Virus record (IMG/VR): IMGVR_UViG_3300028895_000669
Coordinates: 1 to 23,096 of that record
Direction: 5' to 3' (one strand)
DNA length: 23,096 nucleotides
Source of the DNA: a virus
A program made the translations under genes and the position numbers. The notes under the pieces are model-generated. The model saw only the letters and a program-made list of their open reading frames with translations, was not told the DNA's origin and made no database searches. Shown here piece after piece: positions 6,974 through 14,568 of the stretch (within the stretch, counting starts at the first letter, position 1; each line of letters starts with the position of its first letter).

Positions 6974-9015
6974 GGAAAGAAGACTGGCAAGAAATCAACG
7001 CGGCATCAGAAATCCGCAAGAAGCTCCTCAAGGACAAGGTCTTCGAGTACGACTACGGCGAGCTTGGGGAGAAATTGCGCCCGGGGCACGAGTTTCACGA
7101 AAAGCTGGTCCGATACTCCTTGGATATTGCCGATCGTGGCATGTCTGCGGTTCGCCCGATGCACTCCCTGATGCGAAAGATGGATTGGAAGTGCAACGGC
7201 TTCGTGTCTCCCGAGGATGCCAACCCGCGAAACAACTCCAAGGATCGCCCGCGCAACGTCGTCCACACTATGTCGTTTGCGGCCGAAGAGGAGTTTTGTT
7301 CAGCGTTTCAGGCGGTGTTCAATCAAGACCCGGTCTTTCGCTGGAAGCCCTTCCCCGGTACGGACTCGCTGGTGATGGCGGCAACCGCGGAATACATGGT
7401 GCAGAGACAGTGCATCTCGTTCGATGCCATGCTGCACTCGGATGATATTGCCCGTGTGTCATTCCGCTATGGCAAGGGCATGGGTAACCTGTGCTATCGC
7501 CGGCGCCGCAAGCAGCGCTCCGTTCAGCGCGAGATTACAGAGGAAGCCCTTAAGTTTGCGTCGGAGGCCATGGGCCAGAAACTTCCTCGCCACCTTGTCG
7601 GCAAAATCATCCGCGACATGGAGGAAGAAGTCGAGGCGGAGGGCTCTGAGATCGAGCCGTGGGACATGTATAACTCCTACCACGATCCGGCCTGCACGCC
7701 CAACAAGATCGACCGCGCCGCGTTTCGGGGGACAACGTGGTCGTGTGAGGCCAATGAACTGCTTGACCTGGAGCGCGAGTTCCCGGGGCAGTGGTTCAAC
7801 GGCTGGTACACGAAGCTGCTTGCCCAGAACGGCGTCGGCATCAGTCGCAACAACTACAAGCGGCAATCGGGCCGAGAGGACAAGCAGGGCACGACCTACG
7901 CGGATTCACACCCAAACGCCAGCGAGCACTTCCACAACGTCGATATCAATTACAACGAGATTCGCATTGTCCCCGCGGAGTGGGGCATTGGCGACGAGAC
8001 GTATCCCGTGCGCTATGCGCTGGGGGTCGGCGCCGACGAGGTGGTGAACTGCTTCTACCGGCTCGACCTGGAGCACTACGGCGATAACGGTCTGATGATG
8101 GCACCCAACGCGGACGGTCAATCGTTCTTCCCGATGGGACACGTGATGAGCACCATCGGCATCCACGATCACGTCGACCACATTTTCCGCACGACGCAGG
8201 CCAGCATGACCAAGAACGTCAACGGCGGCCTGACGATTTTCAACCACAATATCCTGAACTGGGGCGACTATGTCGCAAGCGATCTTCCCGGTAAGACGGT
8301 GCGTCCAATCGTGCCGGCGCTGACGAAGGAGATGATGGAGGCGGGAATCATGCAGTTCCCGCACATGGACAACTCCGCCCAGAACATGCAGCTCATCGCG
8401 ATGTTCGAGGAGATTGCGCGCAGTGGCAACGGCTCGCAGCAAATCGGCGGCCCCGGCGAACTGGCTGGCAGCGAGCGCCCGACGAAGTTCGGGATGCAGG
8501 CTCAGGTGCAGTCGACGTCAACGCGGTTCCGGCGCCTTGCCTTCAAGATTGGCGCACAGTACATGAAGAACCTCGGCTGGAAGATGCTCCACAACATGAT
8601 CCAGTTCGGGCAGACGCCGCAGCATGTCGACCTCGCGGGCCGCTTCGCCGACCGCATTCGCAAGCAGATCGGCGACAACCCCACGGGCATGTCGTTCCTG
8701 GCCGACCCGCGGAACATCGAGATCAAGTTCGAGATGGAGCCCTACTCCGGCGCGATGCCGCAGACGGACGATATGTCGGCGCTGTCGGAGCTTTTGAAAG
8801 TGGGCATGTCCATCCCCGAGGTAGCGATGGAGATGACCGAGGGCATTCCGTGGGCCGGCGTGATGAAGACCTTTCTTCGAAAGAACGGCGTCGACAATCT
8901 GGACGATTACCCCGAGGTCGAGCAGGTGACCCGCACTCCGATGCCAGACGAGATGGTGGAAGAGCAGGCGGCAGCCGGCAACCTCGTGCCTATTGGCCAG
9001 CAGCAGGTGATCTGA
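6970..9015 (+). CDS. portal protein
   Basis: I chose the ATG at 6970, which overlaps the terminase stop as ATGA and gives 681 residues; an in-frame ATG at 6955 adds five residues within the terminase gene. The length, the position right after the large terminase and before the scaffold/capsid genes, and the sequence pattern all fit the large portals of short-tailed phages. That pattern is a helical N-terminus (EIRKKLLKDK), a long alpha/beta body with many aromatic residues, a wing/stem-like helical part including QSTSTRFRRLAFKIGAQYM, and a Gln-rich end. The portal forms the 12-subunit ring at one head vertex through which terminase packages DNA and to which the adaptor and tail attach. I see no fused domain. 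Confidence 0.92.
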   Translation: MRKEDWQEINAASEIRKKLLKDKVFEYDYGELGEKLRPGHEFHEKLVRYSLDIADRGMSAVRPMHSLMRKMDWKCNGFVSPEDANPRNNSKDRPRNVVHTMSFAAEEEFCSAFQAVFNQDPVFRWKPFPGTDSLVMAATAEYMVQRQCISFDAMLHSDDIARVSFRYGKGMGNLCYRRRRKQRSVQREITEEALKFASEAMGQKLPRHLVGKIIRDMEEEVEAEGSEIEPWDMYNSYHDPACTPNKIDRAAFRGTTWSCEANELLDLEREFPGQWFNGWYTKLLAQNGVGISRNNYKRQSGREDKQGTTYADSHPNASEHFHNVDINYNEIRIVPAEWGIGDETYPVRYALGVGADEVVNCFYRLDLEHYGDNGLMMAPNADGQSFFPMGHVMSTIGIHDHVDHIFRTTQASMTKNVNGGLTIFNHNILNWGDYVASDLPGKTVRPIVPALTKEMMEAGIMQFPHMDNSAQNMQLIAMFEEIARSGNGSQQIGGPGELAGSERPTKFGMQAQVQSTSTRFRRLAFKIGAQYMKNLGWKMLHNMIQFGQTPQHVDLAGRFADRIRKQIGDNPTGMSFLADPRNIEIKFEMEPYSGAMPQTDDMSALSELLKVGMSIPEVAMEMTEGIPWAGVMKTFLRKNGVDNLDDYPEVEQVTRTPMPDEMVEEQAAAGNLVPIGQQQVI

Positions 9016-9278
9016 TGTACCAACAACCCGAGCGCACACCGACCCTTGCCGAAATCGCTGAGTTCAAGAAAAGCCTGTGCTGGCAGTGGTTTGAGTTTCA
9101 GACGTACATGCAGGCAGTCGCGTGCCAAGGCAAGCGCGACGACGAATCCTGCCCGCGGGATACAGAACGATTTTTGCTGGGGAAGATGAAGCAGTGCGAA
9201 TGGGATCTCAAATTCCCGGAGCACTTGGCTCACATGGATGAAATGCCTGAACACGAGGAAGACAACAATGTCACTTGA
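9015..9278 (+). CDS. small hypothetical protein with four evenly spaced cysteines
   Basis: This is an 87-residue protein with a TGATG overlap with the portal stop. An in-frame longer frame opens inside the portal gene but is a shadow there. The sequence is mostly helical and charged, with Cys at 22, 37, 46 and 61, giving a symmetric spacing of 14, 8 and 14 residues between them, and an acidic His-containing end (EHEEDNN). I do not recognise a family. It lies between portal and scaffold, where small assembly factors are often found. The end overlaps the next start by 11 bases. Confidence 0.78.
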   Translation: MYQQPERTPTLAEIAEFKKSLCWQWFEFQTYMQAVACQGKRDDESCPRDTERFLLGKMKQCEWDLKFPEHLAHMDEMPEHEEDNNVT

Positions 9279-10263
9279 ACAAGAAACCCAGCCCGAAGCT
9301 GCTCCGCCGTCCGCCAGCCCGTCTATTGAGGGCGGTCCTTTCGAGGATCGACAGGGCTTTGCGAGCGTGTTGTCGAGCATGCGTCCGAATGATGACGCAC
9401 AAGACGATATCGAACCCGGCGCCGAAGAGATTGCGCCGGTGGAGAATACGAGTGCCCCCGAAGACATGAACCCGGCGGAAGAGCCCACCGAACCCGCGGA
9501 GCCGGCAAATGCCGCGGCGGACGAGGGCGATTCGGATGCGCCGGTGGATATCATCACGGCACTCGGAGAACTGGAGCAGGAAGAGCAGCAAGCTGTGCTC
9601 GAATCGTTCCAGGAATGGCTCAGGACGCAGGATACTGCCCCGGCGGAAAGCGAGGAAGCCCCCGAGGAACCGGACGCCCCCGCTTCGCCGACGCCGGAGC
9701 AGGTCCAGCAGGCACAGGAAGCGGAATTGCGGCAACTCATGGAAGCTGCTGGCTCCGACTTCGATCTCGAACTGACGGAAGACGACATGTTGGACGGCGC
9801 TGGCGCAGCCAGCAAGGTGAAAACCTTCGTCCAAGGCATGTTGGCGAAGCAGCACGGGCGACAGGTTCAGGAGACGGCCCGGACACTTATTCCGATTGTG
9901 GGCTCCATGATGGAGTCCATGATGGTCGGAATGCTTGCCGAACAGCAGTACCCGGAACTGGAAGGCAAGGTGGAAGACCTTGTCGCTGCGGCAGGTGTAA
10001 TGCGGCGCGACAATCCCGACATGGAGCCGTCAGCACTCTTTCGGGGTGTTGTCGAAAAACTCCGCAAGGACACCAAGACCGGGAACGCTCTGGAGAAGCT
10101 GATCAAGTCTGGAAAGGGTTTCGACGCTCGTGGCGGTGGAACTCCTCAGCCCAGTGCCAACTCCGCTTCTTCGCTCCAGGCCCCAACCAACCCCAACACG
10201 AAGCGTCAGCCACCAGTCGTCGATACGATCGAACGGCTCAAGGCGGCGTACAACAAACAATAA
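9268..10263 (+). CDS. scaffolding protein candidate
   Basis: The ATG at 9268 follows GAGGAA at a normal distance and gives 331 residues; the earlier in-frame ATG at 9238 lies in the upstream gene. Residues 1-145 are highly acidic and rich in Ala, Pro and Glu, probably disordered. Residues 145-285 are helical with heptad-like stretches (QVQQAQEAELRQLMEAAG; LIPIVGSMMESMMVGMLAEQ; LEKLIKSGKGF). A Gly/Pro/Ser/Asn linker (288-313) leads to a short basic C-terminal helix (VVDTIERLKAAYNK). Acidic body, helices and a small basic C-terminal helix, with position between portal and capsid genes, match internal scaffolds that bind capsid protein by the C-terminus during prohead assembly. There is no sequence signature, so the call rests on composition and context. 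Confidence 0.78.
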   Translation: MSLEQETQPEAAPPSASPSIEGGPFEDRQGFASVLSSMRPNDDAQDDIEPGAEEIAPVENTSAPEDMNPAEEPTEPAEPANAAADEGDSDAPVDIITALGELEQEEQQAVLESFQEWLRTQDTAPAESEEAPEEPDAPASPTPEQVQQAQEAELRQLMEAAGSDFDLELTEDDMLDGAGAASKVKTFVQGMLAKQHGRQVQETARTLIPIVGSMMESMMVGMLAEQQYPELEGKVEDLVAAAGVMRRDNPDMEPSALFRGVVEKLRKDTKTGNALEKLIKSGKGFDARGGGTPQPSANSASSLQAPTNPNTKRQPPVVDTIERLKAAYNKQ

Positions 10264-10275
10264 GGACAACGAGTA

Positions 10276-10644
10276 ATGGACAAAATGTCATCGACTCCGC
10301 AGCATCCGCTGCCGTCGTCGAGCGGCTTCGAGAAAAGCCACGCTCAGCCCAAGATCATTGTGGGTACGGCAGGCGGCTCGACCCAGCTCGACCCCAAGGA
10401 TCGTTTTGTCATCGTGACTCCGCCGGCTTCCGGCGTACACACGATCATCGCTCCGAAGTACAGCGAGTGGCAGAACGACGATCTCAGCATCTATTCGAAC
10501 GGCGCCGCCGGTGGTGCCGTCACGCTGGTCGATCAGAATGCCACCGACCTGGTTGGCGACAACCTCACGGCGTCTGGTGACCACGCGGTCGTTCGGAATT
10601 GGTGGGGCCGATACACGGCTGTCATCAAAGACGTGACCACGTAA
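10276..10644 (+). CDS. small beta-rich protein, head decoration candidate
   Basis: This is a 122-residue protein whose ATG lies about 10 bases after AAGGAC; an ATG three codons later is an alternative. After a Ser/Pro-rich lead, strands alternate (KIIVGTAGG, RFVIVTPPASGVHTIIAPKY, AVTLVDQNATDLVGDNL, DHAVVRNWWGRYTAVIKD). This is the layout of small beta proteins that phages place on capsid or head fibres. It sits between the scaffold and the capsid genes, where decoration proteins are commonly encoded. No family is named with certainty. Confidence 0.72.
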   Translation: MDKMSSTPQHPLPSSSGFEKSHAQPKIIVGTAGGSTQLDPKDRFVIVTPPASGVHTIIAPKYSEWQNDDLSIYSNGAAGGAVTLVDQNATDLVGDNLTASGDHAVVRNWWGRYTAVIKDVTT

Positions 10645-10655
10645 GGAGCATCAGC

Positions 10656-11369
10656 ATGAAGCAATTCAACAGCATTGCCATCTTGTCGTTGTTGGCTCTT
10701 CTTGTGTTCGCGCCGGTATTGGCGTTTGCACAACAGAACTTCATCAACGACGGCAATCGCGCGTATGGCGTGCAGCGCACCTTCGATTCCAATAACGAGG
10801 GCGTGCCCAGTTTTACGCGCGGTGCGACGATTGAAAACGCTGATGCCGGCGGGCTTCTCTACGTCAATACGGCGGACTCGACAGCAGTCACGGCCGCCTC
10901 GGGTGACGCCTCGACCGATGAGACAGCCTACGACGTCAGCTACACCATTCCCGCGGACACGTTGGCCGCCGGTGATACCGTCCGAGTGCAAGGCGCAATA
11001 ACGGTAACGGGCAGCCACACAACCGCTGGCAACATTACGGTCAAGGTCAAACTGGATGGTCAGATCATCTTCAGTTCTGGCACCTTGACTATGGATGATG
11101 CGGTGGGTGGTGCCGGGGATGCCAGCGAGTTTGTGTCATGGGACATGACGGTTGGCATTCGAAGCACCACGGCCGGTCTCGTCACTGGAGAGGGTAAGCA
11201 CGACGTTGGCGACAGTCAGGCGGTAACGCTTTTGGGGTCGGCATCGAGTTCACTCTCATCCATTGATACGACCGGCACCATGGCAGTCACGGTGACTGTC
11301 CAGTACGGAACCGAAAACGCAGCCAATACCAGCACGCTCAAGCAGCTTGCTGTGTACCGAAACGCCTAG
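10656..11369 (+). CDS. secreted jelly-roll protein with Sec signal peptide, in the capsid cluster
   Basis: The ATG at 10656 has a strong site (AAGGAG, about 8 bases before). It gives 237 residues beginning MKQFNSIAILSLLALLVFA and continuing to an AFA/QQ junction at 25/26. This is a normal signal peptide: short basic n-region, about 15 hydrophobic residues and an AxA cleavage motif. The mature part has a linker to about 90 and then a beta domain (DVSYTIPADTLAAGDTVRV near 93-111, VKVKLDGQIIFSSGTL, a GIRSTTAG strand, and an end reading TVQYGTENAANTSTLKQLAV). That pattern, IPA-xTL-xxGDxxR, is one I associate with jelly-roll domains of phage head and tail fibres. A virion-type domain behind an export signal is odd. 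It might act in the periplasm or envelope of the infected cell, or the hydrophobic segment may anchor it. Confidence 0.82.
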   Translation: MKQFNSIAILSLLALLVFAPVLAFAQQNFINDGNRAYGVQRTFDSNNEGVPSFTRGATIENADAGGLLYVNTADSTAVTAASGDASTDETAYDVSYTIPADTLAAGDTVRVQGAITVTGSHTTAGNITVKVKLDGQIIFSSGTLTMDDAVGGAGDASEFVSWDMTVGIRSTTAGLVTGEGKHDVGDSQAVTLLGSASSSLSSIDTTGTMAVTVTVQYGTENAANTSTLKQLAVYRNA

Positions 11370-11411
11370 CGCTCGCGCTGGGATCAAACCGAAACAACAG
11401 GAGAAAATCCT

Positions 11412-12791
11412 ATGAGTTCACCAATCGCTCCGGTGATGCGCCAAGACCCGGTCTTGCAGACCGAGCGCACTGCCGACGTACACGATCGTCATTGGTTTCC
11501 CGAGGTCTTCAAGTACATGCCGATGGGCTTGAAGCGGGTCGGGCAGATGACGTCCTTCATTAGCATGAAGGGTCAGGAAATCCAGACCGAATCCCGCTCG
11601 CTGACGTGGTGGGAAAAGGGCTGGAATCAGCGTGATTGCCCGGTCGTCGACGTGTTCGACGGCCCCGGCCTGACGAACGCCGCCTCCGGCACGACTGCGG
11701 TCGATACGGAAGTCAATGTTCAGATGACCGAGAACAACGCCAAGAAGTGGGACGCCGGCATGATGTGCGTCATCTGGGAGTTCGCGGACTCCGCGTACAA
11801 GCAGGTGTCGGGCAAGGTCAAGGGGCTCGTCACGGGCAAGTCCCTGAACGGCGATTCCGACTCCTACGTGACGGTAAAGCTGCTGGCCGCGGATAGCGAC
11901 CAGGCGCTCGCCGCCTCGTACATTCGCATGACGCCGGCTGGTCAGAAGCACAGCGACGTCCACACGTTGCCCGAGGGTCGGTTCGAGGATCTGGTCAAGC
12001 GTGAAGGCGCCATGTCCACGTTCCTCGGCTCGTACACGGTCAACGATTACGAACGCAAGGAAAAGAGCCGCCCGAACTACGATGTTCTCGCGGAATCCGA
12101 AGCCGACGCGCTCAAGGACTTCCTGATCGACAAGGAGATGGCGTTCATTGAGTCCGTGCTGGACGACTCCGACAAGGAGTATCAGTCGACGGGCGGCCTC
12201 GAATACTACCTCACGACGTATGAGGAGCAGGCGGGGCAGAACTACATCGACGCGCTGACCGACACCATCTACCTCGGCTCGACCACCGGCCCGGCGTACA
12301 CGTGGATCAAGCAGCTCTTGACCAATGTCGTCGAGTACGTCTCGCGCTGGCACGACAACACCGAGGATCTCCCCGCTTGGGCGGGGCCGGAAGTGATGCT
12401 CGTGCTGGAGCAGTACATGCAGGACCGGTTGACGTTCAACGTCGACCAGCCGACCGAGACGGACGAAGTCGGTATCCGGTTCAATCGGATCAAGCTCCAG
12501 AACGGCAACATCCGTTTCTACGAGCACCCGCTGATGAAAAACTCGTCCGCATACCGTGGCACGCTGATCATGCCCAACATGGAGCTCATCACGCAGGCCA
12601 CGTTCATGCCGTTCGAGTCGATTCCGGCCGACGTGATGAACAGTGAGCGCGCCAAGCGCGCCAAGCGCGATGGCACGATCTGGAGCTCGAACGCCAAAGG
12701 CGGCTTCCGTGAGTGCTGTGGCTGGAAGTTCAACGGGATCTCGAATCACGTGATCATCCGCAACATCCACCGGGATCTGGCCCGCTCGTAA
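11412..12791 (+). CDS. major capsid protein (HK97-fold expected)
   Basis: This 459-residue protein starts at an ATG preceded by ACAGGAGAA. It has the layout of large tailed-phage capsid proteins: an N-terminal arm with mixed charge (DPVLQTERTADVHDRHWFPE), a long region with E-loop-like turns and beta strands, a helix-rich central part (DFLIDKEMAFIESVLDDSDK), an axial-like region and a C-terminal part including NIRFYEHPLMKNSSAYRGTL. There is no signal peptide. Position directly downstream of scaffold and decoration-type genes and upstream of the adaptor gene, and the near-complete lack of rare features, support the call. The exact capsid family cannot be fixed from this reading alone. The strong hairpin after the stop suggests control of downstream expression. 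Confidence 0.86.
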   Translation: MSSPIAPVMRQDPVLQTERTADVHDRHWFPEVFKYMPMGLKRVGQMTSFISMKGQEIQTESRSLTWWEKGWNQRDCPVVDVFDGPGLTNAASGTTAVDTEVNVQMTENNAKKWDAGMMCVIWEFADSAYKQVSGKVKGLVTGKSLNGDSDSYVTVKLLAADSDQALAASYIRMTPAGQKHSDVHTLPEGRFEDLVKREGAMSTFLGSYTVNDYERKEKSRPNYDVLAESEADALKDFLIDKEMAFIESVLDDSDKEYQSTGGLEYYLTTYEEQAGQNYIDALTDTIYLGSTTGPAYTWIKQLLTNVVEYVSRWHDNTEDLPAWAGPEVMLVLEQYMQDRLTFNVDQPTETDEVGIRFNRIKLQNGNIRFYEHPLMKNSSAYRGTLIMPNMELITQATFMPFESIPADVMNSERAKRAKRDGTIWSSNAKGGFRECCGWKFNGISNHVIIRNIHRDLARS

Positions 12792-12813
12792 CGTATGCCA
12801 GGGGTTCATAGTA

Positions 12814-12843
12814 GCCCGGCCTCGGGTTCGCCCGGGGCCGGGC
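12814..12843 (+). terminator. strong GC hairpin with TTCG loop after the capsid gene
   Basis: GCCCGGCC (12814-12821), T, CGGG (12823-12826) pairs with CCCG (12831-12834), G, GGCCGGGC (12836-12843), closing a TTCG tetraloop (12827-12830). The T/G pair makes the 13-bp stem continuous. There is no T-run after it (ATTCAAGG follows), so it is not a classic intrinsic terminator. It may act as a transcript 3'-end stabiliser, an RNA processing site, a weak terminator or a partial barrier that lowers expression of the tail genes after the abundant capsid message. Confidence 0.75.
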
Positions 12844-12860
12844 ATTCAAGGGGAAGACAA

Positions 12861-12950
12861 ATGCTTAGGAGCACGTCGCAAGATGCACACGTCGATTCTC
12901 GCGCTGGCACTGGTGCTGGCGAACGTCGCGGAGATTTCCACCATGTCTAG
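12861..12950 (+). CDS. possible 29-residue upstream frame coupled to the adaptor gene
   Basis: The best ribosome site in this gap (AAGGGGAAG, 12848-12856) precedes an ATG at 12861 that encodes only 29 residues and ends at TAG 12948-12950, overlapping the adaptor ATG at 12943. The product is polar with no recognisable domain. It may be a leader peptide that couples translation to the adaptor, or an accident of spacing between the two ATGs (12861 and 12883). Codon composition alone cannot settle it. Confidence 0.3.
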   Translation: MLRSTSQDAHVDSRAGTGAGERRGDFHHV

Positions 12951-14136
12951 CCTCAACCACGTTCAAGCGCGCCGCGTTCTGTGCGAGCAGTCCGGGTATC
13001 ACGAGTTGGTGACCGACTTCAACGGCGGGGACTACTCGAACAACTCGGCGCTGATCAGTAATGCCACCTACTACCTGAACGCGGGGCAGCGCTGGATCGA
13101 TCAGCGATGGAGCAATCAGCAGGTGCGCAAGCGCTTCGTTACAACGATTCCGACTGGCGCATGGAGCGTGTCTATTCCCTTGCTCGACTACGTTGAGCGA
13201 GTCGATATTTGGGATGGCGACGATCGGTATCGACTGGCTCAGAAAACAGAAGCGGAACTCCGCGATATGTATAGCGAGGACTTGTTCGGCAACGTGACGC
13301 AGGCGCGTCCAAAGTATTATGCCGAGGCAACGCATTACGAAGTCGAGTTGCTGCAAAACCCCGACTTCGATTCGTCGCCGGTAATCATTGATTTTCCCGC
13401 TGACGGCTTGGCTGGGCTGCTCACCCAGATACAGCAGAGTCCGGGGGCATGGATTGCAATGGGTGGAGAGCAGTCTGGGGATGGCTCCGCAATCCCTTGG
13501 TCATGGGCAAACGGTGAACTGAGTGTCAGTAACTATGGTGCAGGAGATTCCCCAGTCGTAGCCCAATACGTGGGTGAGGTTGCGGCGGGCGATGTGACCG
13601 TCACGGTGGAGTTGGGTGGTGATGGAGAGGGCAGTGTCTCGATCTGGATAAGGAGCGTCGATGGCACCACTTCGGAATTTCAAACCCTCAGCCATGTTAC
13701 TACCCTGACTCACACATTCGAGGATCTGGGCGCGTGGAGCATCATACAGGTGATCAACACTGGTGGCGACAACACGGTGATTAGCGGAGTGTCTGTGACT
13801 GCGGAATCGGTCGAAGCCAACCCCCTGCCGTCAATCCGAGTGCCTTGGTTCGTCACAATGCCGCCGGCAGACAAAACCTATCTGCTTCATGTATTCGGCG
13901 ACTTTCGGATGGAGAGCCTGATCGATGATGCGGATACCAATTACTGGCTACAAGCGTATCCTGAGCATGTGATCCGGGCCGCACGCCTGCAATTGGAAAT
14001 GGATGGCCACCGCAATATCAGCGGCGTGAAAGCGTTCAAGTCGATGCTTGAGGATGACCTTGAGCGAATGCTGGCCGAGGACCGCTTTGCCTTCATCAGC
14101 GGTCTTACCCCCGAAGAGGCGGTGCGCAATGGCTGA
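12943..14136 (+). CDS. head-tail adaptor-like protein with a CBM-like insert
   Basis: I chose ATG 12943 (GCGGAG about 9 bases upstream), giving 397 residues and an N-terminus like other adaptors. An in-frame ATG at 12883 adds 20 hydrophobic residues (HTSILALALVLANVAEIST) that mimic a signal peptide; it is the alternative. Residues 1-135 fit an adaptor fold with helices around YYLNAGQRWIDQRWSNQQ and a beta arm ending YYAEATHYEVE. Residues about 136-290 are a beta module starting LLQNPDF, with GDVTVTVELGGDGEGSVSIW and a closing NTVISGVSVTAE strand. The adaptor body resumes with IRVPWFVTMPPADKTYLLHV and a helical C-terminus. Adaptors of this kind bind the portal and receive the tail. The gene starts just after the capsid hairpin. 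Confidence 0.8.
   Translation: MSSLNHVQARRVLCEQSGYHELVTDFNGGDYSNNSALISNATYYLNAGQRWIDQRWSNQQVRKRFVTTIPTGAWSVSIPLLDYVERVDIWDGDDRYRLAQKTEAELRDMYSEDLFGNVTQARPKYYAEATHYEVELLQNPDFDSSPVIIDFPADGLAGLLTQIQQSPGAWIAMGGEQSGDGSAIPWSWANGELSVSNYGAGDSPVVAQYVGEVAAGDVTVTVELGGDGEGSVSIWIRSVDGTTSEFQTLSHVTTLTHTFEDLGAWSIIQVINTGGDNTVISGVSVTAESVEANPLPSIRVPWFVTMPPADKTYLLHVFGDFRMESLIDDADTNYWLQAYPEHVIRAARLQLEMDGHRNISGVKAFKSMLEDDLERMLAEDRFAFISGLTPEEAVRNG
13348..13812 (+). other. CBM-like beta module (copy 2) inside the adaptor gene
   Basis: This stretch encodes about residues 136-290 of the adaptor. It begins after the beta arm (THYEVE), opens with LLQNPDF and a GAWIAMGG turn, has SWANGELSVSNYG and GDVTVTVELGG strands and closes with GVSVTAES. 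The open N-terminal LLQNPDF followed by a Gly/Trp turn and a closing strand is typical of CBM-like jelly rolls. Boundaries are approximate. Confidence 0.55.
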
Positions 14137-14566
14137 ACGGGCAACACCATGGCAGCAGCGCACGGCCGCGGCTCGTGAGGAGTTTCAGCGCCGCCGAATC
14201 CAGGTATCGAAAGAACGTCACAAGCGAGGCAAACTCCGCCGCAAGCCGGCAGTACCTTTGGGCGGGCCCCTCAATGACGTTCAGTTCGGTGGGGACACGC
14301 TACAAGTGATCGTGATGGAGCACGAGTTCCAGACCCCCGGGGAGTTGGTGGCGCCCACCATCATGTGTGGCGAGGTCGATGGCGAGGTCCAGTTGAACGC
14401 ACAATGGAACGGCGAGGTCGTACTTAGCCAGACGGTCCAGCCCGGCACTAAGATCTTCGAAGAGGTCATTCCTGTGTCGGCTGGTGACAAGCTGCTTGTG
14501 ACCCTGGGCTCCGATTCTGGGGCGTTTCGTCGGACGTCCTTCCTCGCCATGTTTCGGGAGGGGTGA
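14129..14566 (+). CDS. small virion-like protein, basic N-terminus and beta C-terminus
   Basis: The ATG at 14129 (AGAGG about 10 bases upstream, 8-base overlap with the adaptor) gives 145 residues; the longer in-frame start at 14048 lies in the adaptor gene. Residues 1-45 are strongly basic (REEFQRRRIQVSKERHKRGK), probably helical and nucleic acid- or portal-binding. Residues 55-145 form a small beta sandwich (LQVIVMEHEFQTPGELV, EVQLNAQWNGEVVLSQTV, EVIPVSAGDKLLVTLG). The family is not recognised. Its place between adaptor and tail genes suggests a joining or head-completion component. Confidence 0.78.
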   Translation: MAERATPWQQRTAAAREEFQRRRIQVSKERHKRGKLRRKPAVPLGGPLNDVQFGGDTLQVIVMEHEFQTPGELVAPTIMCGEVDGEVQLNAQWNGEVVLSQTVQPGTKIFEEVIPVSAGDKLLVTLGSDSGAFRRTSFLAMFREG

Positions 14567-14568
14567 CG

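Noticed and set aside
11368-11379. A small AGCGC/GCGCT palindrome after the secreted protein gene
   Set aside because: A stem of five pairs with a two-base loop and no T-run is too weak and sterically poor to be a terminator.
11418-12845. A 475-codon open frame on the minus strand covering the whole capsid gene
   Set aside because: It mirrors the capsid gene, has Arg/Val/His/Asp-rich low-information composition typical of reverse frames in GC-rich DNA, and has no sensible ribosome site or neighbours on that strand.
12883-12942. A signal-peptide-like N-terminal extension of the adaptor from ATG 12883
   Set aside because: A better placed ATG (12943) gives an N-terminus typical of adaptors; an exported adaptor makes little biological sense. 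Kept only as an alternative start.
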